Shown here one piece after another: positions 20,915-32,809 of a stretch of DNA of 64,000 nucleotides (position 1 is its first letter; the number at the start of each line of letters is the position of its first letter). The stretch comes from Gautieria morchelliformis. Taxonomy: Eukaryota > Basidiomycota > Agaricomycetes > Gomphales > Gomphaceae. The position numbers and the translations under genes were made by a program. A model generated the notes under the pieces. That model was not told where the DNA came from. It made no database searches and was given only the letters and a program-made list of their open reading frames with translations. The stretch is from NCBI GenBank assembly GCA_015179125.1, contig WHVA01000022.1, positions 310,001 to 374,000 on the forward strand. Reading direction: 5' to 3'.

Positions 20915-23594
20915 TCATGGCTTGAATAAAGCCTTCTTGGCATCCTCGCTTGCTTGCTTTGCCCTTTCTAACGACGGTCTCGCTACGGCTGGACCCGAGC
21001 CTGGTATCCGCGACATCTTCTTGCTTGAGCTCATCGCGGCGTTCGCGGCGGCCTTCGCTCGTAGGTCGTGTGCGGCACTCCCACGGCGAGTGTGCGCCTT
21101 TGCAAGTTCAGTTCGCTTTAGGAAAGGGCTTGGCAGGTTTTCTTCGTCATCGAGGTCGTATGTTGACGCAGGAACGGATTGCGATGCAGGGTCAGCCGGA
21201 GGCCGAGTTGTTGCGTTGCCGGAGACCCCGGCTGGACACGAAGGGAAGGAAGGCAGAAGTGAAGGTCGAGTTGTGCGAATGGAAGGTTTTCGTAGGCGAG
21301 TAGCTGGTGCATGCGACACTGGGGACACATTCTCTTTCTCCTGCGTGGCCTTCCGTTCCCGTTCCTTTTGCGCCAGTATGCGCATTCTCCTTGCGCTTGG
21401 GCTAGCCAAATCGTCCGACTCTCCATGCTCGCTTTCGCCATCCTCGCTGTCCTCTTCGTAACCCGTGTGGCCATCAAAAATGCCGCCGAAGTCGAGTCCC
21501 ACACGAGGGGAATCTAGCACAAGCCTTGCAAGTTCCACTGGATGTGGGGCTGCGGCAGGGGTGGGTATCATCTCGCCTGTGTCGGTGAGCACGACACCAC
21601 GCATCGCGGAAACCGGCGGGTCAGCACTGGTAAGCGGCGTCTCTGGCATAGGAGGCCGGCGGATATTATGGTTTGGCACACGCGCTGGTGTCTCGTTAAG
21701 TGGGTTCGAGGGTTGACTCGTAGGAAATGGGATGGGTTCTCCGAGTCTACATCTCGTCAATAAGACTGAAAACTCTATGCTCAAAGTGTACTCACGATTC
21801 GTCGCCATCGGTGCACCCCTTCATCACTTCCTCTTTTCGCCCACATTCTTTCTTAAGCCGTTCCTCTGTTCTTTTTACTTCCTCCTCCCTCCCCCGCAAT
21901 TCCGCCCTTAATCCCATTTCGTATTGCTCCCAGAGCCCACGTAGCTCCTCTTCCCGCCTCATTACGGCCTCAAGCAGCTCCGCCTCACGTTTCTCCATTC
22001 GATCACGTACCTCTTCTTCCTTACGCATCACCGCTTCCCGAAGCTGAGCCTCACGCTCAGATACACGCATCGTGACGGCTACCTCAAGCTCGGCCTCATG
22101 CCGTGCCTGGGCATCCGCCATGCCTTGCTGGAACGACAGCACCTTCGCTTGCAATTCCCGTTCGCGCAAAAGGAGGTCACGCTCACGATTTATTAGCATC
22201 TGCTTGTGTTGCTTGGCCAAAGTGAGCCTGCACGTGCCTGTAGTTTAAGAGTGTCTTGTAGACAAGGGAGTAGGGCCACTCACATCTTCTCTGTCTCGTG
22301 AACCTTGCTCACAAGCTCAAGGCGCTCATGGTGGAGGAGTTGTTGGGCTGATGGTCGCATAGCAGGCTGAGACGGTAACCATGAGTGTGCAGTGACCAGT
22401 GGTAGGATGAGGCAAATACATTTATGTTGAGCATGGCCTTAATGACTTGATGTAGTGCTTGTGAATACCCACGAGGCAGTGGGGGAATACGTCCATTTCG
22501 GATAAATATGCTGAGTTCATTGTGTGTCTTCGCTTCATGAAATGGGGGTCTGTGAAAAATGATGTGAATATTTCAACGAGAAACACTGTCTTCACATACT
22601 TGAGCGCGCACAGTTCGTAGATGAGACAACCGAGGCTCCAAATATCACTTTTCGTGTCATATGCCTTCTCTTGCATGAGCTCTGGCGACATATAATAAGG
22701 TGTCTACAGCCAATAATGTAAACAGTATAATACGTAGCGGCCGACTGATAAAGCTCACCCCAACGTATGTGTTAGCAAAGCTTGCGGCCCCGAGGGCCTT
22801 CGACAGACCAAAGTCGCCTAGCTTGATGACTTGATTTGCATCCAAAAACACTGGGCCAACCAGTTTCATCAGGCCTATGCAAGATCTTGACTTAAAACAG
22901 AAAGAATCTACCGTTCTCTGGCTTCAAATCACGATGCAGGATCTGCTGTCGTGGTGTTGATGAGGACGGCGAATGAGGACTATCAGTAGTTGGAAAATGA
23001 CAATGGTGGAGGGCGTGCAGGATCTGAAGAAAGTAATTCCAGACAGTATCCTCGGGTAACGATCGGTTGGAGCGTGCACAGTTCTTAATAATGCTGCTGA
23101 GATCACCACCACCGCAATACTAGTGAGGGATTTAGCAGTGTACCACTGAGCCGAGTCAAACTCACCTCCATAAGGATGTACAGGATCCCGTTATCTCGAT
23201 CCACATACTACAAAATTTGAGCCGCGCCGCATTTAAAAATAAAATAAACGTACTCGATCATGATATCGAACAATATTTTCGTGGCACAAGTCCTTGAGTA
23301 TATTTCTGTCGGACAAGGTAAGCAGCAAGTGTAATGCTGTTGTGATCACTCACACTTCGGCTACAATCTGCTTCCTGTCCCGCTCTGTCATGCGTTCGAA
23401 GTTAAGCTCCTTGCGTGCCAGTACCTACCCAGGGTCATACTTAGCGTAAAACCGTGTGCGACATGCAACAAAATGACACTCACAACACCATCTGATTTGC
23501 GTCGTACTTTGCGTATTATTCCGAAAGAACCGTTGCCAATAACTTCCAGTGATTCGTACTGTTCAAGAGGATGCTGGGCGACGGGAGCAGCCAT
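20915..23594 (-). CDS. nimA: NIMA-related serine/threonine protein kinase (Nek2/Fin1 type)
   Basis: Eleven exons between 23594 and 20915, with GT-AG introns of 46-61 nt, join to exactly 718 residues. The kinase domain shows the glycine loop [12 protein letters not shown], the lysine in VLARKEL, the catalytic loop [10 protein letters not shown], the DFG loop [10 protein letters not shown], the activation-segment end [11 protein letters not shown] and [12 protein letters not shown]. The domain ends in [18 protein letters not shown] long coiled coil with repeated REE/RER heptads (21796-22227) and a Ser/Pro-rich tail follow, as in NimA/Nek2 proteins that drive mitotic entry and spindle-pole events. 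An insert between the kinase αE helix and HRD is Ser/Pro/His-rich. It shares a 149-bp promoter with the homeodomain gene. Confidence 0.93.
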
Positions 23595-23743
23595 GACAAG
23601 GAGAGGACTTAAAACGCGTGAAGCGTGCAAGTCACGTGCTAGTTTGGGATTACGTAACATTCACATTCCCACGAACCAAAATTTCGCGTCGACATACATT
23701 AAAGATTTTGTTCCCGTCCCCCCGCGCGACCTGGAGCAAAATC
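23595..23743. promoter_or_regulatory. Short divergent promoter between kinase and homeodomain genes
   Basis: Only 149 bp separate the kinase start (23594, minus) from the homeodomain start (23744, plus). The interval contains a CACGTG-type E-box (GTCACGTGC at about 23632-23640), bound in fungi by bHLH factors. Both genes must share or overlap control sequences. That the pair is co-regulated is an inference. Confidence 0.5.
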
Positions 23744-25206
23744 ATGGTCGTAGGGGTGTCCCGCACATATACGGTCTCGCGCACGCCCTCCAGCTCATCT
23801 TCTGACTTCACTGCCAACGCCTTCAATGTCGCTGAGCAGCGTAGAACACGCAAACGCATCACGGCAGCACAGCTAGTGGAGCTCGAGGAACTATACTACA
23901 GATCCTCTCACCCAACACGCGATCAACGTGATGCGCTTGCAAAACTTATACAGATGTACGCGTCTGCTTTCTTTTTTTTGTGTTTAGTCTCCCATCATCC
24001 ACGCCGAGTTGAGAGTCTCGGACGCGAAACAATGCTGAACATTGTTGGGAGGCTGCCTTGGGCTCGATATTTGTTTCCCCCTTCCTGATTCTGACCACCG
24101 TTGCAGGGAAACAAAGAGTGTGACGATCTGGTTCCAAGTGAGTTGTATGCCGCATTCTATGAAGCGTCCATTAACCCCTTGTATCTCAGAATAAGCGGCA
24201 GACGGATCGCAAAGTGGCTCTTCACAATGCCACGAACTCACGGAATGAGGTTGCCGTCCATGGCGCCTCTGATAAACCCAATATCACGCTCACCACACCA
24301 ACGTCTCCCGAATACCCCCCGGAAGCACCAGTTGCGCATGAAGAGGGGCCTAAACTCCCCAGTGACAGGTTGGCCCGGAAAGAGTCAATAACGCGTTCAA
24401 ACGCGCCTAAGCGCGTGCCCTCCGTCACTTCCTCTGTCGCGTCTACGTCTAGCACAGTCAGCATTTCTAGAGCGAGGCCCTCCCTTGATCGTGTTGCGTC
24501 ACTCTCTGAGATTCGCTTCACAGACCGAGCATCGCTGCACAGCACTAGCAGCGCCATGGTTGCTCGCACGTCAAGCAGCAGCGGGACCGATGGCCTCGTT
24601 ACGGGAGTCACCAGCAAGAGTGCCCCACTCCCTACCTTCAACTCCACTCTTGCCCAGAGTGATAGTTCGGCGTCTGTTCCTCCCGCCTCGCCGCCTCCGT
24701 CCACAGAGCCCCCACTTTGGGCCACGATGCTATCATCTCCGATCACGCCTTCATCGCCACCCGCCGCTGAGGTCGTCGCTTACGCTCGGGCACGTAAAAT
24801 ACGCACCCTTGACTGGGCCTGCGCCGCTGCTCGTTTCGCGAAAGGTGTGGCGTCAGCCAAAGAAGTTGATAACTTTTGCCGGACGTCTCGGTCCTCTCCT
24901 GAACCTGCAGTTTCGCTCTCGCAGAAAACCATGGCTGCACGTGAACTAGAATACGAAGAGGCGACTGCCATGACAGAGGACGAGGCAGAACTTATTACTC
25001 CACATGGCTCGCAGGATGTATCCATGTGGGAGGGTGAAGAGAGTGATGCCAAAACTGTGACACGCACCTATTACACGACAGAAGCGACGTTGGGTATGGG
25101 TCTACTACACGAAACGGACAAGATAAACGTGATGGTGGGGGACCAGCGTGGGTGGGAAGAAGACGAGATGCATGCTGCGCTTGCTTTATGCGGACTCAGG
25201 GGCTAA
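23744..25206 (+). CDS. Homeodomain transcription factor
   Basis: Exons 23744-23955, 24107-24137 and 24190-25206 join to 419 residues. The middle exon of 31 nt encodes the heart of recognition helix 3. The homeodomain covers about residues 34-91: RRTRKRITAAQLVELEELY (helix 1), a two-residue-scale loop typical of the non-TALE class, then ETKSVTIWFQNKRQTDRK, with the invariant W, F, N and R of WFQNKR. The remaining 330 residues are Ser/Thr/Pro-rich and low in complexity, with an acidic stretch near the end. It is probably a nuclear DNA-binding regulator; targets unknown. Confidence 0.9.
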
Positions 25207-25278
25207 AGCCATCTGCAATATGTTATCTAATGTGTATACCCCACTTATCTAATGCTTTTTGAATCACAGACCTTTGCT

Positions 25279-26481
25279 CTACGGCATAGAGTGTTGCCAA
25301 CCAATCTTGAACAATCTATACCCGATTTCATCCGCTCTCCCAACACTATTACGCCTGGGCACGTGTTTGACCTCAAGAACCTGGAGGTCTGGTTGTCCCT
25401 CATTACCACAAAACACATTATCCAGACCCTCAAGCTCTCCAGTACGTGTAGGCCTTATGGGCACAATCAACCACATTATGCTGCCTTTGCCGCATCTCAA
25501 CATCTTCGCCGCGCAATTCTTGATCAATGTCCCGTGGCACTTGTCGTAGATCACGTCGGCCGCGAGGATAACGTCGAACTTGTCGCGTTCATGGATAGTA
25601 GGTGTGTAAGCCCAGTCCAACTTCTCCACCCGCACCATATCTACGGAGAGATTGAAATTGTGCGCAACGTTCTCTTGGAGGTTCTCCAACACCGCCGGAT
25701 GAAAGTCCGTTGCTACGACGTCTATTTGCACGTCTAGCTCGCGCACCCACGGCAACAGCTGGAGTTTGGCCATCACCATGCTTAGCAGGCCCGTCCCGGC
25801 ACCCAACTCTAATATCCTTATAGTACGTTGATGTTCCTCCCCTCTGCTCGTCTGGGAATCAAATCCGAGGTATCTGCCTGGGTCCGCACACACCATCTCG
25901 GCGAGAACACAAGCGCTTCCCCAAGTCTGCAAGCCTACACTCTCGTGGTCTTGCTCGTAGGATTCGTCCTTGAGCTCCACTACGATATTCCCTCCCCCAT
26001 CCACTGCGAAGGAGAACTGCCGTGCGAGCGTTCCATCAGCCTGCGTGTCGGCTGAAAGTGCAAGGAGTGCTGCGGCCTCTTCTACCACATGAACGCGGTT
26101 ATCGTGTTCTTTATCCGCCTTGAATTTGCGGTCCACGTCTCCTGGGTAATGAGGACTGGCGCTAACCCATTGCTCTGACCGAGCAATGAAACCAGTCAAC
26201 CATCGCACTGCAAACGCGCGCTCCGGTGCATCCGCCCTCAATACTGCAACGCTCTCATCCTCTTCCTCTTCCTCGTCTCCCTCTTCCATTGCTGAAGCAT
26301 ACCCCGAATCATGGACATCCTGGCCCACATGTGGCTTGGAGCAGCGCACCGCGGCAGGTACGATCGATGCCGGCCAGTAAAGTGCGCGGAGGTTGATAAG
26401 TGCAGCAGTGACCGTGGAAAGTGAATGAACATCTATATTTCTCAGAGCAGGGAGCGAGGAGCTTGGTGGTTGAGGGTCCAT
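25279..26481 (-). CDS. Class I SAM-dependent methyltransferase, Methyltransf_16 (lysine methyltransferase-like)
   Basis: A single exon of 400 residues. Motif I is IRILELGAGTGLLS (about residue 220), motif Post-I is VVATDFHPAVLENL, and the following acidic block is FDVILAADVIYD, in the order found in the METTL21/FAM86 protein-lysine methyltransferases. An N-terminal 110-residue region with a Glu-rich run precedes the domain. GLQTWGSACVLAEM is the usual family entry motif. SAM binding is supported; the protein substrate cannot be read from sequence. It is convergent with the homeodomain gene, 72 bp apart. Confidence 0.85.
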   Translation of the reverse strand: MDPQPPSSSLPALRNIDVHSLSTVTAALINLRALYWPASIVPAAVRCSKPHVGQDVHDSGYASAMEEGDEEEEEDESVAVLRADAPERAFAVRWLTGFIARSEQWVSASPHYPGDVDRKFKADKEHDNRVHVVEEAAALLALSADTQADGTLARQFSFAVDGGGNIVVELKDESYEQDHESVGLQTWGSACVLAEMVCADPGRYLGFDSQTSRGEEHQRTIRILELGAGTGLLSMVMAKLQLLPWVRELDVQIDVVATDFHPAVLENLQENVAHNFNLSVDMVRVEKLDWAYTPTIHERDKFDVILAADVIYDKCHGTLIKNCAAKMLRCGKGSIMWLIVPIRPTRTGELEGLDNVFCGNEGQPDLQVLEVKHVPRRNSVGRADEIGYRLFKIGWQHSMP

Positions 26482-26924
26482 GTGCTGTCCTTGCCCTGTA
26501 TTAAATTTGGGTAAAGTTTCTAGGTATCGTCTAGTTGTCTATGAAGCTGAATTCTAGTATCCGATGGAACGTCTATGGATATCCAGGGTGGGTCGGCTGA
26601 GTCGAACGAGGGTTATAAGCTGTAGACAGGCATGGCAGGCAAGAGGATGGATGGAAATGAAAAAAAGCTAACGTTAAGGCGCACATGTTTATGTCATCCA
26701 TCTATCAGATCACAACAGCAACAAACATCCTGATATGGAACAGCCACAATCATATCCAGTACACTACTGCTAAGCAAATAAATGTCTTTGAACTATGCTG
26801 ATTAGATCACGAAGATTCCACGCCAAGTGATGTGGTGTGAGTATGAAGGAGTAAAAGAGCGTGACGTCGCATGAATTAAGCACATGGCATGGCAAGCGTC
26901 CATGCAGCAAGACGGTATACGTGC
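26482..26924. other. Intergenic region
   Basis: It lies between two minus-strand genes. It should contain the methyltransferase promoter (right of 26481) and the 3' end of the chitin deacetylase-like gene. No further gene was seen. Confidence 0.4.
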
Positions 26925-28994
26925 TCAGGTCCTCCACGCAAGCAACTCCATACCGCCAGCAAGCACACCGGCTATGCCAGTGGCCAGGGCGAAACTCACG
27001 CCTGCGCTGAAGCCGAAAGACGGCGGGGCACTGTTCCCATCGAATGGCCTGAATGAAGGGGTCGGGGATGCTGCGCCATCCACGACTTCACCCGCGGTTA
27101 GATTCTTACCGTTGGGCTGTAAGACCCAGGGACAAAGTCAGTATGAGAGAGTCGAATGGCAGGATGGACAAGGGTGGTGAGATCGGAGACATACGCCAAT
27201 GGGCCGCGAGTTATCCAAGAACTGGCACGAGGAGTCTTGACAGGTACACTCTCCGTTGATGGGGTCCCAGAATGGCGTGCTGCAGTTCGCGGGAATACGG
27301 AAGCGTGGCTGCTGCCCTGCCACGTTCTGCTGGGACGGGTTCGGGTTTGCAGGCGATACTTGCTCCGTAGGACACCCGTACTAGAGCCATTGATGAGGAG
27401 CAATCTCTATGCGATTTGACGTGAACCTACACATGTGGACCACGGGAAATCAGAGAATGTGCAGTGCGCCAGAAGACCGACTTCGTTGCCGGGCATACCA
27501 TTGCAGATCTTCTGTGAGACCTGCGGAGTGGGGCACTTCAATGCTTCAACCTGGTCCAGCTGGGATATAGGTTTAGGGTTTTGGACCCATGCCAGAAGCT
27601 GCTCGTTGGACACAATCCAGACTGCGTGAAAATACACGTCAAGTCGGACGTGGCGAAAATGCACGTGAACCATGACGTACCATTCTGCAGCTGCTGAGCC
27701 CAGTCTATAAACTCCTTGATCATGGCGATAGTGCTTGCGGGCACTGCTACACCAGGAACGTCTATCTACAGGGCGAAATGTCGATTGAACGGGTGTATGA
27801 GAAAAGAGCTGCTTACCGCGATATGGATAGGATGGGTGTAAAGTCCAAACGGTTGCCTTTTCCCGTTGTCTTGGAAATCCACGCGTCAGCACGGAATGCG
27901 CGCACACTAAACAACAGACGATCACAATGGTCTAGGAACGTGTTCTTCATATATGCCAATGTAGCACTATCATTGACAGCAGTCGCGCCATTGGCCCCGT
28001 CCCTGCACAAGCCAGTCAATGGAGCGAGGTGGCTACGAGACAGAAACTTACAGCCAAGGATCCATCAAATGAGAACCTTCTACACCCAGGTCATCAAACA
28101 AGGCGTACATTGGAAATTCCCAGAAGCCTGGAAGCTTGGGTTGACCATTACAAATGCCCGGAAAGGTAAGGCAATCATTGTTCAAGCCATAGTCAAGCGT
28201 GTATGGCCAAAACGCGTCTGTGTTGGGGTCAGTAACGGGGATCGACGAGGTCGACGATGAATCATATGTGAATCCAGCTTGAGCAAGGAGTTGGAGTGTG
28301 TGCCCCGAATAATTGAGGAATGGGGCGCGGAAGCCTATGATAGCCTTGAGGGGGATTCCGGCTAAGGCATTAAGAGCGATTAGATTTCCATTGATCTCGT
28401 CAGTCTCGGGGACTGGGACATGAGTCATCCTGGACAATGGAAATGATAAAGAATCAGGAACATGAACTTGACACAACTCACGTATGGTCAGCAATCTCAT
28501 TCCCAGCCACGTACCAATCTGTCACGAGGGAAAAGTTGGTGTAGGTCAGAGAAGTATAGTAGCTTAGTATGACGGCTGTGGTTAGGGTTTGACTTGACAA
28601 GCTTGATGGACACACTCACGTCATTTTGAGAGAACAGCCATTGGGGTTTTGCCGACCAGCTAGCAAGTTATTCACCGCGTTAATAGTGTAGGATTGAACA
28701 GCATCATCAGCTGTAAACACCAGAAACATGGGTGTGTCGGACTGATCGCGTGGATTAATTATCAACACGGTGCCTCCACTTAATGAAAAGTTAACTCACC
28801 GGCGAAAGGCCACCAGGAGGGTTTGTACTGGCACAGTTGCAATTTGGCAACTTGCACTGATTGGGGTCGCACGAATATTGAAACTTTGACGGATCGGTGG
28901 TAGGGCCGGAAATGCCACCATCCTGAGCGTACACCAAGAGGGGGCTAAGGGAGGTGAGGGAGAGGGCGAGGGTAAGCCTAGAGAGCGCGAACAT
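26925..28994 (-). CDS. GPI-anchored polysaccharide (chitin) deacetylase-like protein, CE4 family
   Basis: A multi-exon gene; I could join every exon with GT-AG sites from the ATG at 28994 to the TGA at 26925. It starts with a clear signal peptide (MFALSRLTLALSLTSLSPLL). A Cys-rich segment follows (CDPNQCKLPNCNC), then NodB-domain motifs: FTADDAV in place of TFDDGP, and ADHTMTH, an intact H-x3-H metal motif formed across a splice junction. The domain ends with GLYTHPIHIA. Late Cys-rich text (CSTPFWDPINGECTCQDSSC) and a Ser/Ala-rich hydrophobic end fit a GPI anchor. CE4 enzymes turn cell-wall chitin into chitosan. The changed first motif raises doubt about activity. Confidence 0.85.
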
Positions 28995-31189
28995 TGCGGA
29001 GGCTAAAGAGGAGCCTTATTCCAGTGGTAATTAAGGCCGTACTGGCGGCGAGCGACGATGAGAGACAATCTCAGGAGGAAAGGTGAAGTAGCAAAAAGGG
29101 ATACTTATTTTAGCGCTAGACGGACATAAGCCTACCTCATCACACGCCCTAGCCCGCGCCACTCCCTGTCCGACCCTAGTCTCCGTCCCCATATCTGTTC
29201 ATAACTCGAAAAAGGAGCTAGAAATATCATTTAGTGTCCTGGACCATCTTTAGAGCCTCTTCTGACAGCCCACGCCGAGCTGTGCTCAAAACGAGCAGTT
29301 GCGTCCTGCAGACAAATCGAAGCTCTTTTCGCCGGCGCTAGGCGTAAATTTTAAGGGCCGCTGGGATACAAATTCAAAACGGTTGAAAGTCGCCGTTTGC
29401 TCCACGGTCTTCAACGTTTAGTACTGTACGTCAGCTGGCCGCTACTTACATCATGGGAATCCAACATCCATGGTCGTACTATGTACGATCAGCGGTCAGA
29501 GACCTTGATTGGTTGTGTGGTCGTGAGATCGTGCTCGGCCTGTGTCTGGCAAGGACCTGCGAGTGTGTCCGACTACTCTCTGAGGGGAAGAGTATAATTG
29601 TGGTTGGTCATGTGCCCTTGAACCATCCGGACACATCGGACACGTCGGACACACCAAACTGTTACACCGATGTGCGTCTTCGTTTTCGCGAGAACTGTGC
29701 ATGTAGATTTCCCCCTGTTTTAAAGGATGCAAGACCGTAGACCAAGAGTCAACGTGGTATGGTGACTCCCTATGGGGTGGCCAGCCAACATATTACCCAC
29801 GTAACCAGAAGGGAGGAGAAGTCGACGCAGAGTCTCTAAAGCAACCTCGTGGTTTCCCACTCTGACAGGCAGGGAGTTCGCGCGGTCGTGCTCCATGGTG
29901 TGCTGTCTCTGGGACTCGAACTCTGGGCAATAAATGATTCTCGCTGTCCCTGACTCCCGCTTTTCCGCTTCTCACAAGAGGACTAGGGAGTCAGGAGCAG
30001 CAGGATCTCAGGGTTTTCAAATTTACCTCGCCCGCTCATCTGCAAGAATTATAAAGCCCTCTTAGCGAGTCTGTGTTTTAATTGCGGCCGGACGGCTGTA
30101 GTGATTGCCCGCGATGATTGCTCAAGCGCTAATTCTGACGCACTTTGAAAAATAAGCGGTGGAGAGCACCTCCGCGACTCGAAACGAGCAGATTGGTCAG
30201 CCGCAGATCGGGTGACCCCATCGCTTGGCCCGGAACGCAACCGCTGTGTGAGCATCGGGGCATGCAGCCCTCCGCCAGCATGCCTCTTCATAAACAAGCC
30301 ACCCGTTCTTTAACGCTCCATTTAGGCCTCTATTCAGGTAAGGATCATTTTTTCAACTGACTGATATACATACCGCGAATAATACTGAAGCCTGATACTG
30401 CGATAGCGGTATCAGGCTTCAGTATTATTCGTTCAGCGCAAGCTAGACTTTTATACTGTTTCACTCGAAGATTTTTTTTTTTTAGTTCAATTCAACGATA
30501 AAAGTTTGATTCATGCATGAATAGATGTACAAATGGAGTAATAAGAATGCTCGCTTGCTTTTGAAGAGTATAAAGCCTCCACCATCGATCGACTGGAGGC
30601 GACGCGCGGTTGCGCTCATGGCCAAGCTGATGGGTCATGCACCCGTACGGCGTAATCCGCAGCTGATCGACCAAGTTTTTCAGAGTCCCCCGAAAGCTCA
30701 TCACAGCCCATCACGGTTTAAGATATGATCAAGCGCATGACATGTGCAAAGATTTCACCTACATAGAGTCTTGACGTCGCGTATCTGGTGCTGCTCGACG
30801 CATCACTAAACGCGTTAAGGTATGAAACAACAGGTACCGTATTATATTGCAGTAATGACATGACCCATGCTATAGCGACGCCGCAAGCACCGAGCAATTA
30901 TGGATTAAGTACTGCGCGCCAACCGAATTGCATGTGTCCATACTTAAGTATGCTCTCAAGGAACGTAGTATGTCAGTGGAGCTTCACCTCGCGTTGTCCC
31001 CGGTCACGGTTTCTCCCACTGGGCATTATCGGTGCATCCATTACTTTCCATTATTTGGGCAGTAAATACGCCTCTGCCCTCCTTCATACTCCAGAGTGTT
31101 CTCCCCCCACTCGAGTAGCTACGAGCCCAGGGTTTACGCGACAGCACTTCACGATTGCACCCTTCGTCCACGCATGATCCCGCATATAA
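28995..31189. other. Long intergenic region with one perfect hairpin
   Basis: No convincing gene. It includes the promoter of the chitin deacetylase-like gene on its left and a perfect 23-bp inverted repeat listed separately. The frame 30788-31177 (+) has no motif. Short direct and inverted copies of GTCGGACAC cluster at 29560-29660. Confidence 0.35.
30376..30431. repeat. Perfect 23-bp inverted repeat with 10-nt loop
   Basis: The arm at 30376-30398 is exactly complementary to 30409-30431, with loop 30399-30408. The arms start CGAATAATACTGAAG and end with the mirror of it. If transcribed, it would form a long uninterrupted hairpin. It is not next to a coding end, so a simple terminator role is unlikely. 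It could be a tiny palindromic element or the fold-back end of a lost transposon. Confidence 0.75.
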
Positions 31190-32326
31190 ATGTCTCTAGT
31201 ACCGTCTGAGATCGTTGCCTTCGTTGGCGCAGAAAATTTCGTTGTCTATAATATCTGTTCGTGCGTCTGCTCTTCATTCGAAAGTCCATGTCCCACAAAT
31301 TCCCGACCCACAGTGGCAGCGTCTACCTTCACTTTCTGGGACTACTGTCTAACCTTTCAAGAGGAGGAAGTGCATAGTTATCTCTGTCTAATGCAGATTT
31401 ACTGAATGCTCTCACAGGTAGATCTCATCTGGAGGTGCGGGCTCCCGCGACGTCATATCCAGATTTTAATTAACACAGCTGCTGGGATTGCACAGAACGG
31501 AATGGGGTCTCGTCGATTTTCTTTTCTGTATCATCCGATACGTGACCCTCTGCATCAGGATGTGAGGATATCTCCCTCATTCCATGCTCCACAGCTGACA
31601 TCTTTCAGAGTCGAAACGATCTTCTACACAGATGTTCTTGGTCTCTTGCGATTCTCCCTTACCGGCTGCAAGGCTTGGATATGGTTTGAAGTCATATCAG
31701 GTTTGATCACGCATACCGCTTTTGAAATATTGCTTGTCATGAGAGGTTCTTATTCCATGTCGTCTCTCAGCAGCATTAGTAACCTCACACGGGTCGGTCT
31801 AGTCTTTGCATTCTATGGCAGAAGCATGCGGCTCCTTGTCATTCTCCTCTTTCTGTTTTTGTGCGAACGCGTCTCCGCGATTGCCATCGCCGTAGTTTCT
31901 ATACCACACTTCGCCATGGCACCAACTTCGTTGCCCTCCAACATCCACGGTGGTAGGTGCGCTGTTCTGAGCATTAACAGTTTATTCGTCAGCTTCTGGT
32001 TTGTACCCGTTGGACGACCCTCGTAGCCTTTTTCTTATTTTTTTTTGTCAAGGGTGCCTGGTCTGATAGTTGAAAGTATCCTGTTCCTGCTTTTGATCGC
32101 GATGTTCATCCAAACAAAGCGGAGCACGGGTATGAGTAATCCGCGCCTGCTCGTCGTGTTCGTCCGGGATGGAGCTTGGGCATTCGTCATCATCTTTGGT
32201 ACCTATCTCTTTGTCCTGTTTCACTTGTCTATTCCTTGACTCCTAGCCTCGATGATAGCAGCCATCTTGTGGTGCGCATTGTCATATGAAATCGACATCC
32301 AGCGAGGTGATGTTGCGCTCACGTGA
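31190..32326 (+). CDS. DUF6533-type multi-pass membrane protein (basidiomycete family)
   Basis: The N-terminal part has FTFWDYCLTFQEEE joined by a 48-nt intron (31370-31417) to VDLIWRCGLPRRHIQ. Together these resemble the DUF6533 signature, WDY-x-LT-x4-EV-x-LIW. Hydrophobic helices follow (KAWIWFEVISGLITHTAFEILLVMR, MRLLVILLFLFLCE, LIVESILFLLLIAMFI), then FVRDGAWAFVIIFGTYLFVLF. The function of this common Agaricomycete family is unknown. The first intron and one near 32240 could not be placed exactly, so the ends are approximate. Confidence 0.65.
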
Positions 32327-32799
32327 GTACCATCATATACTACCCTTCCAATGACGACTGACAACGGGTACCTCTGGAAGGTGGGTGTACTCCGGAATAG
32401 GCTTCTGCGTTTGTCCCTTTTATTCCCATGTAACTGCGAGTGAACTCATAGCCCCTTAGGGCTCTCGACTTATCTTAAATCTTCGTTCCGCTGCAAGAGA
32501 ACACGTGTGGCGGACGAGTAATATACATGAACTGAACCTTCTGCACACCGAGTTTGCGCATTCTGGGCATAGCGTTATCCCAAATCCTACAAATAAGGAT
32601 CTGCCGTGGAGCTGCCGGAGTGGAGACGAAATACTTCGAAGCTGACGTCGGGAAAGCTGGAGGACGGTTCGTGTATACTGTAATATGATTAGACTTCATC
32701 TCCCGGGCTGGACTCGCCAAATGTAGATCCTCATCATAGATCCTATTTTCTATGTAGCTTCCGGATAGTATTATCGTGATGCCCGTACGTTAGGATTAG
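32327..32799. other. Intergenic region left of the LINE
   Basis: No gene recognised. It ends at the LINE target-site duplication. Confidence 0.35.
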
Positions 32800-32809
32800 A
32801 GACAGAGAT

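Noticed and set aside
20832-21461. 209-residue + strand ORF opposite the kinase C-terminal exon
   Set aside because: The minus-strand exon joins in frame with ten others into a complete kinase; the + frame is an overlap artefact of GC-rich coding.
29870-29940. tRNA-like B-box (GAGTTCGAGTCC type) on the minus strand
   Set aside because: No A-box at the right distance and no cloverleaf or acceptor stem could be formed.
30788-31177. 129-residue + strand ORF before the DUF6533 gene
   Set aside because: No recognisable domain and no coherent link to the downstream exons.
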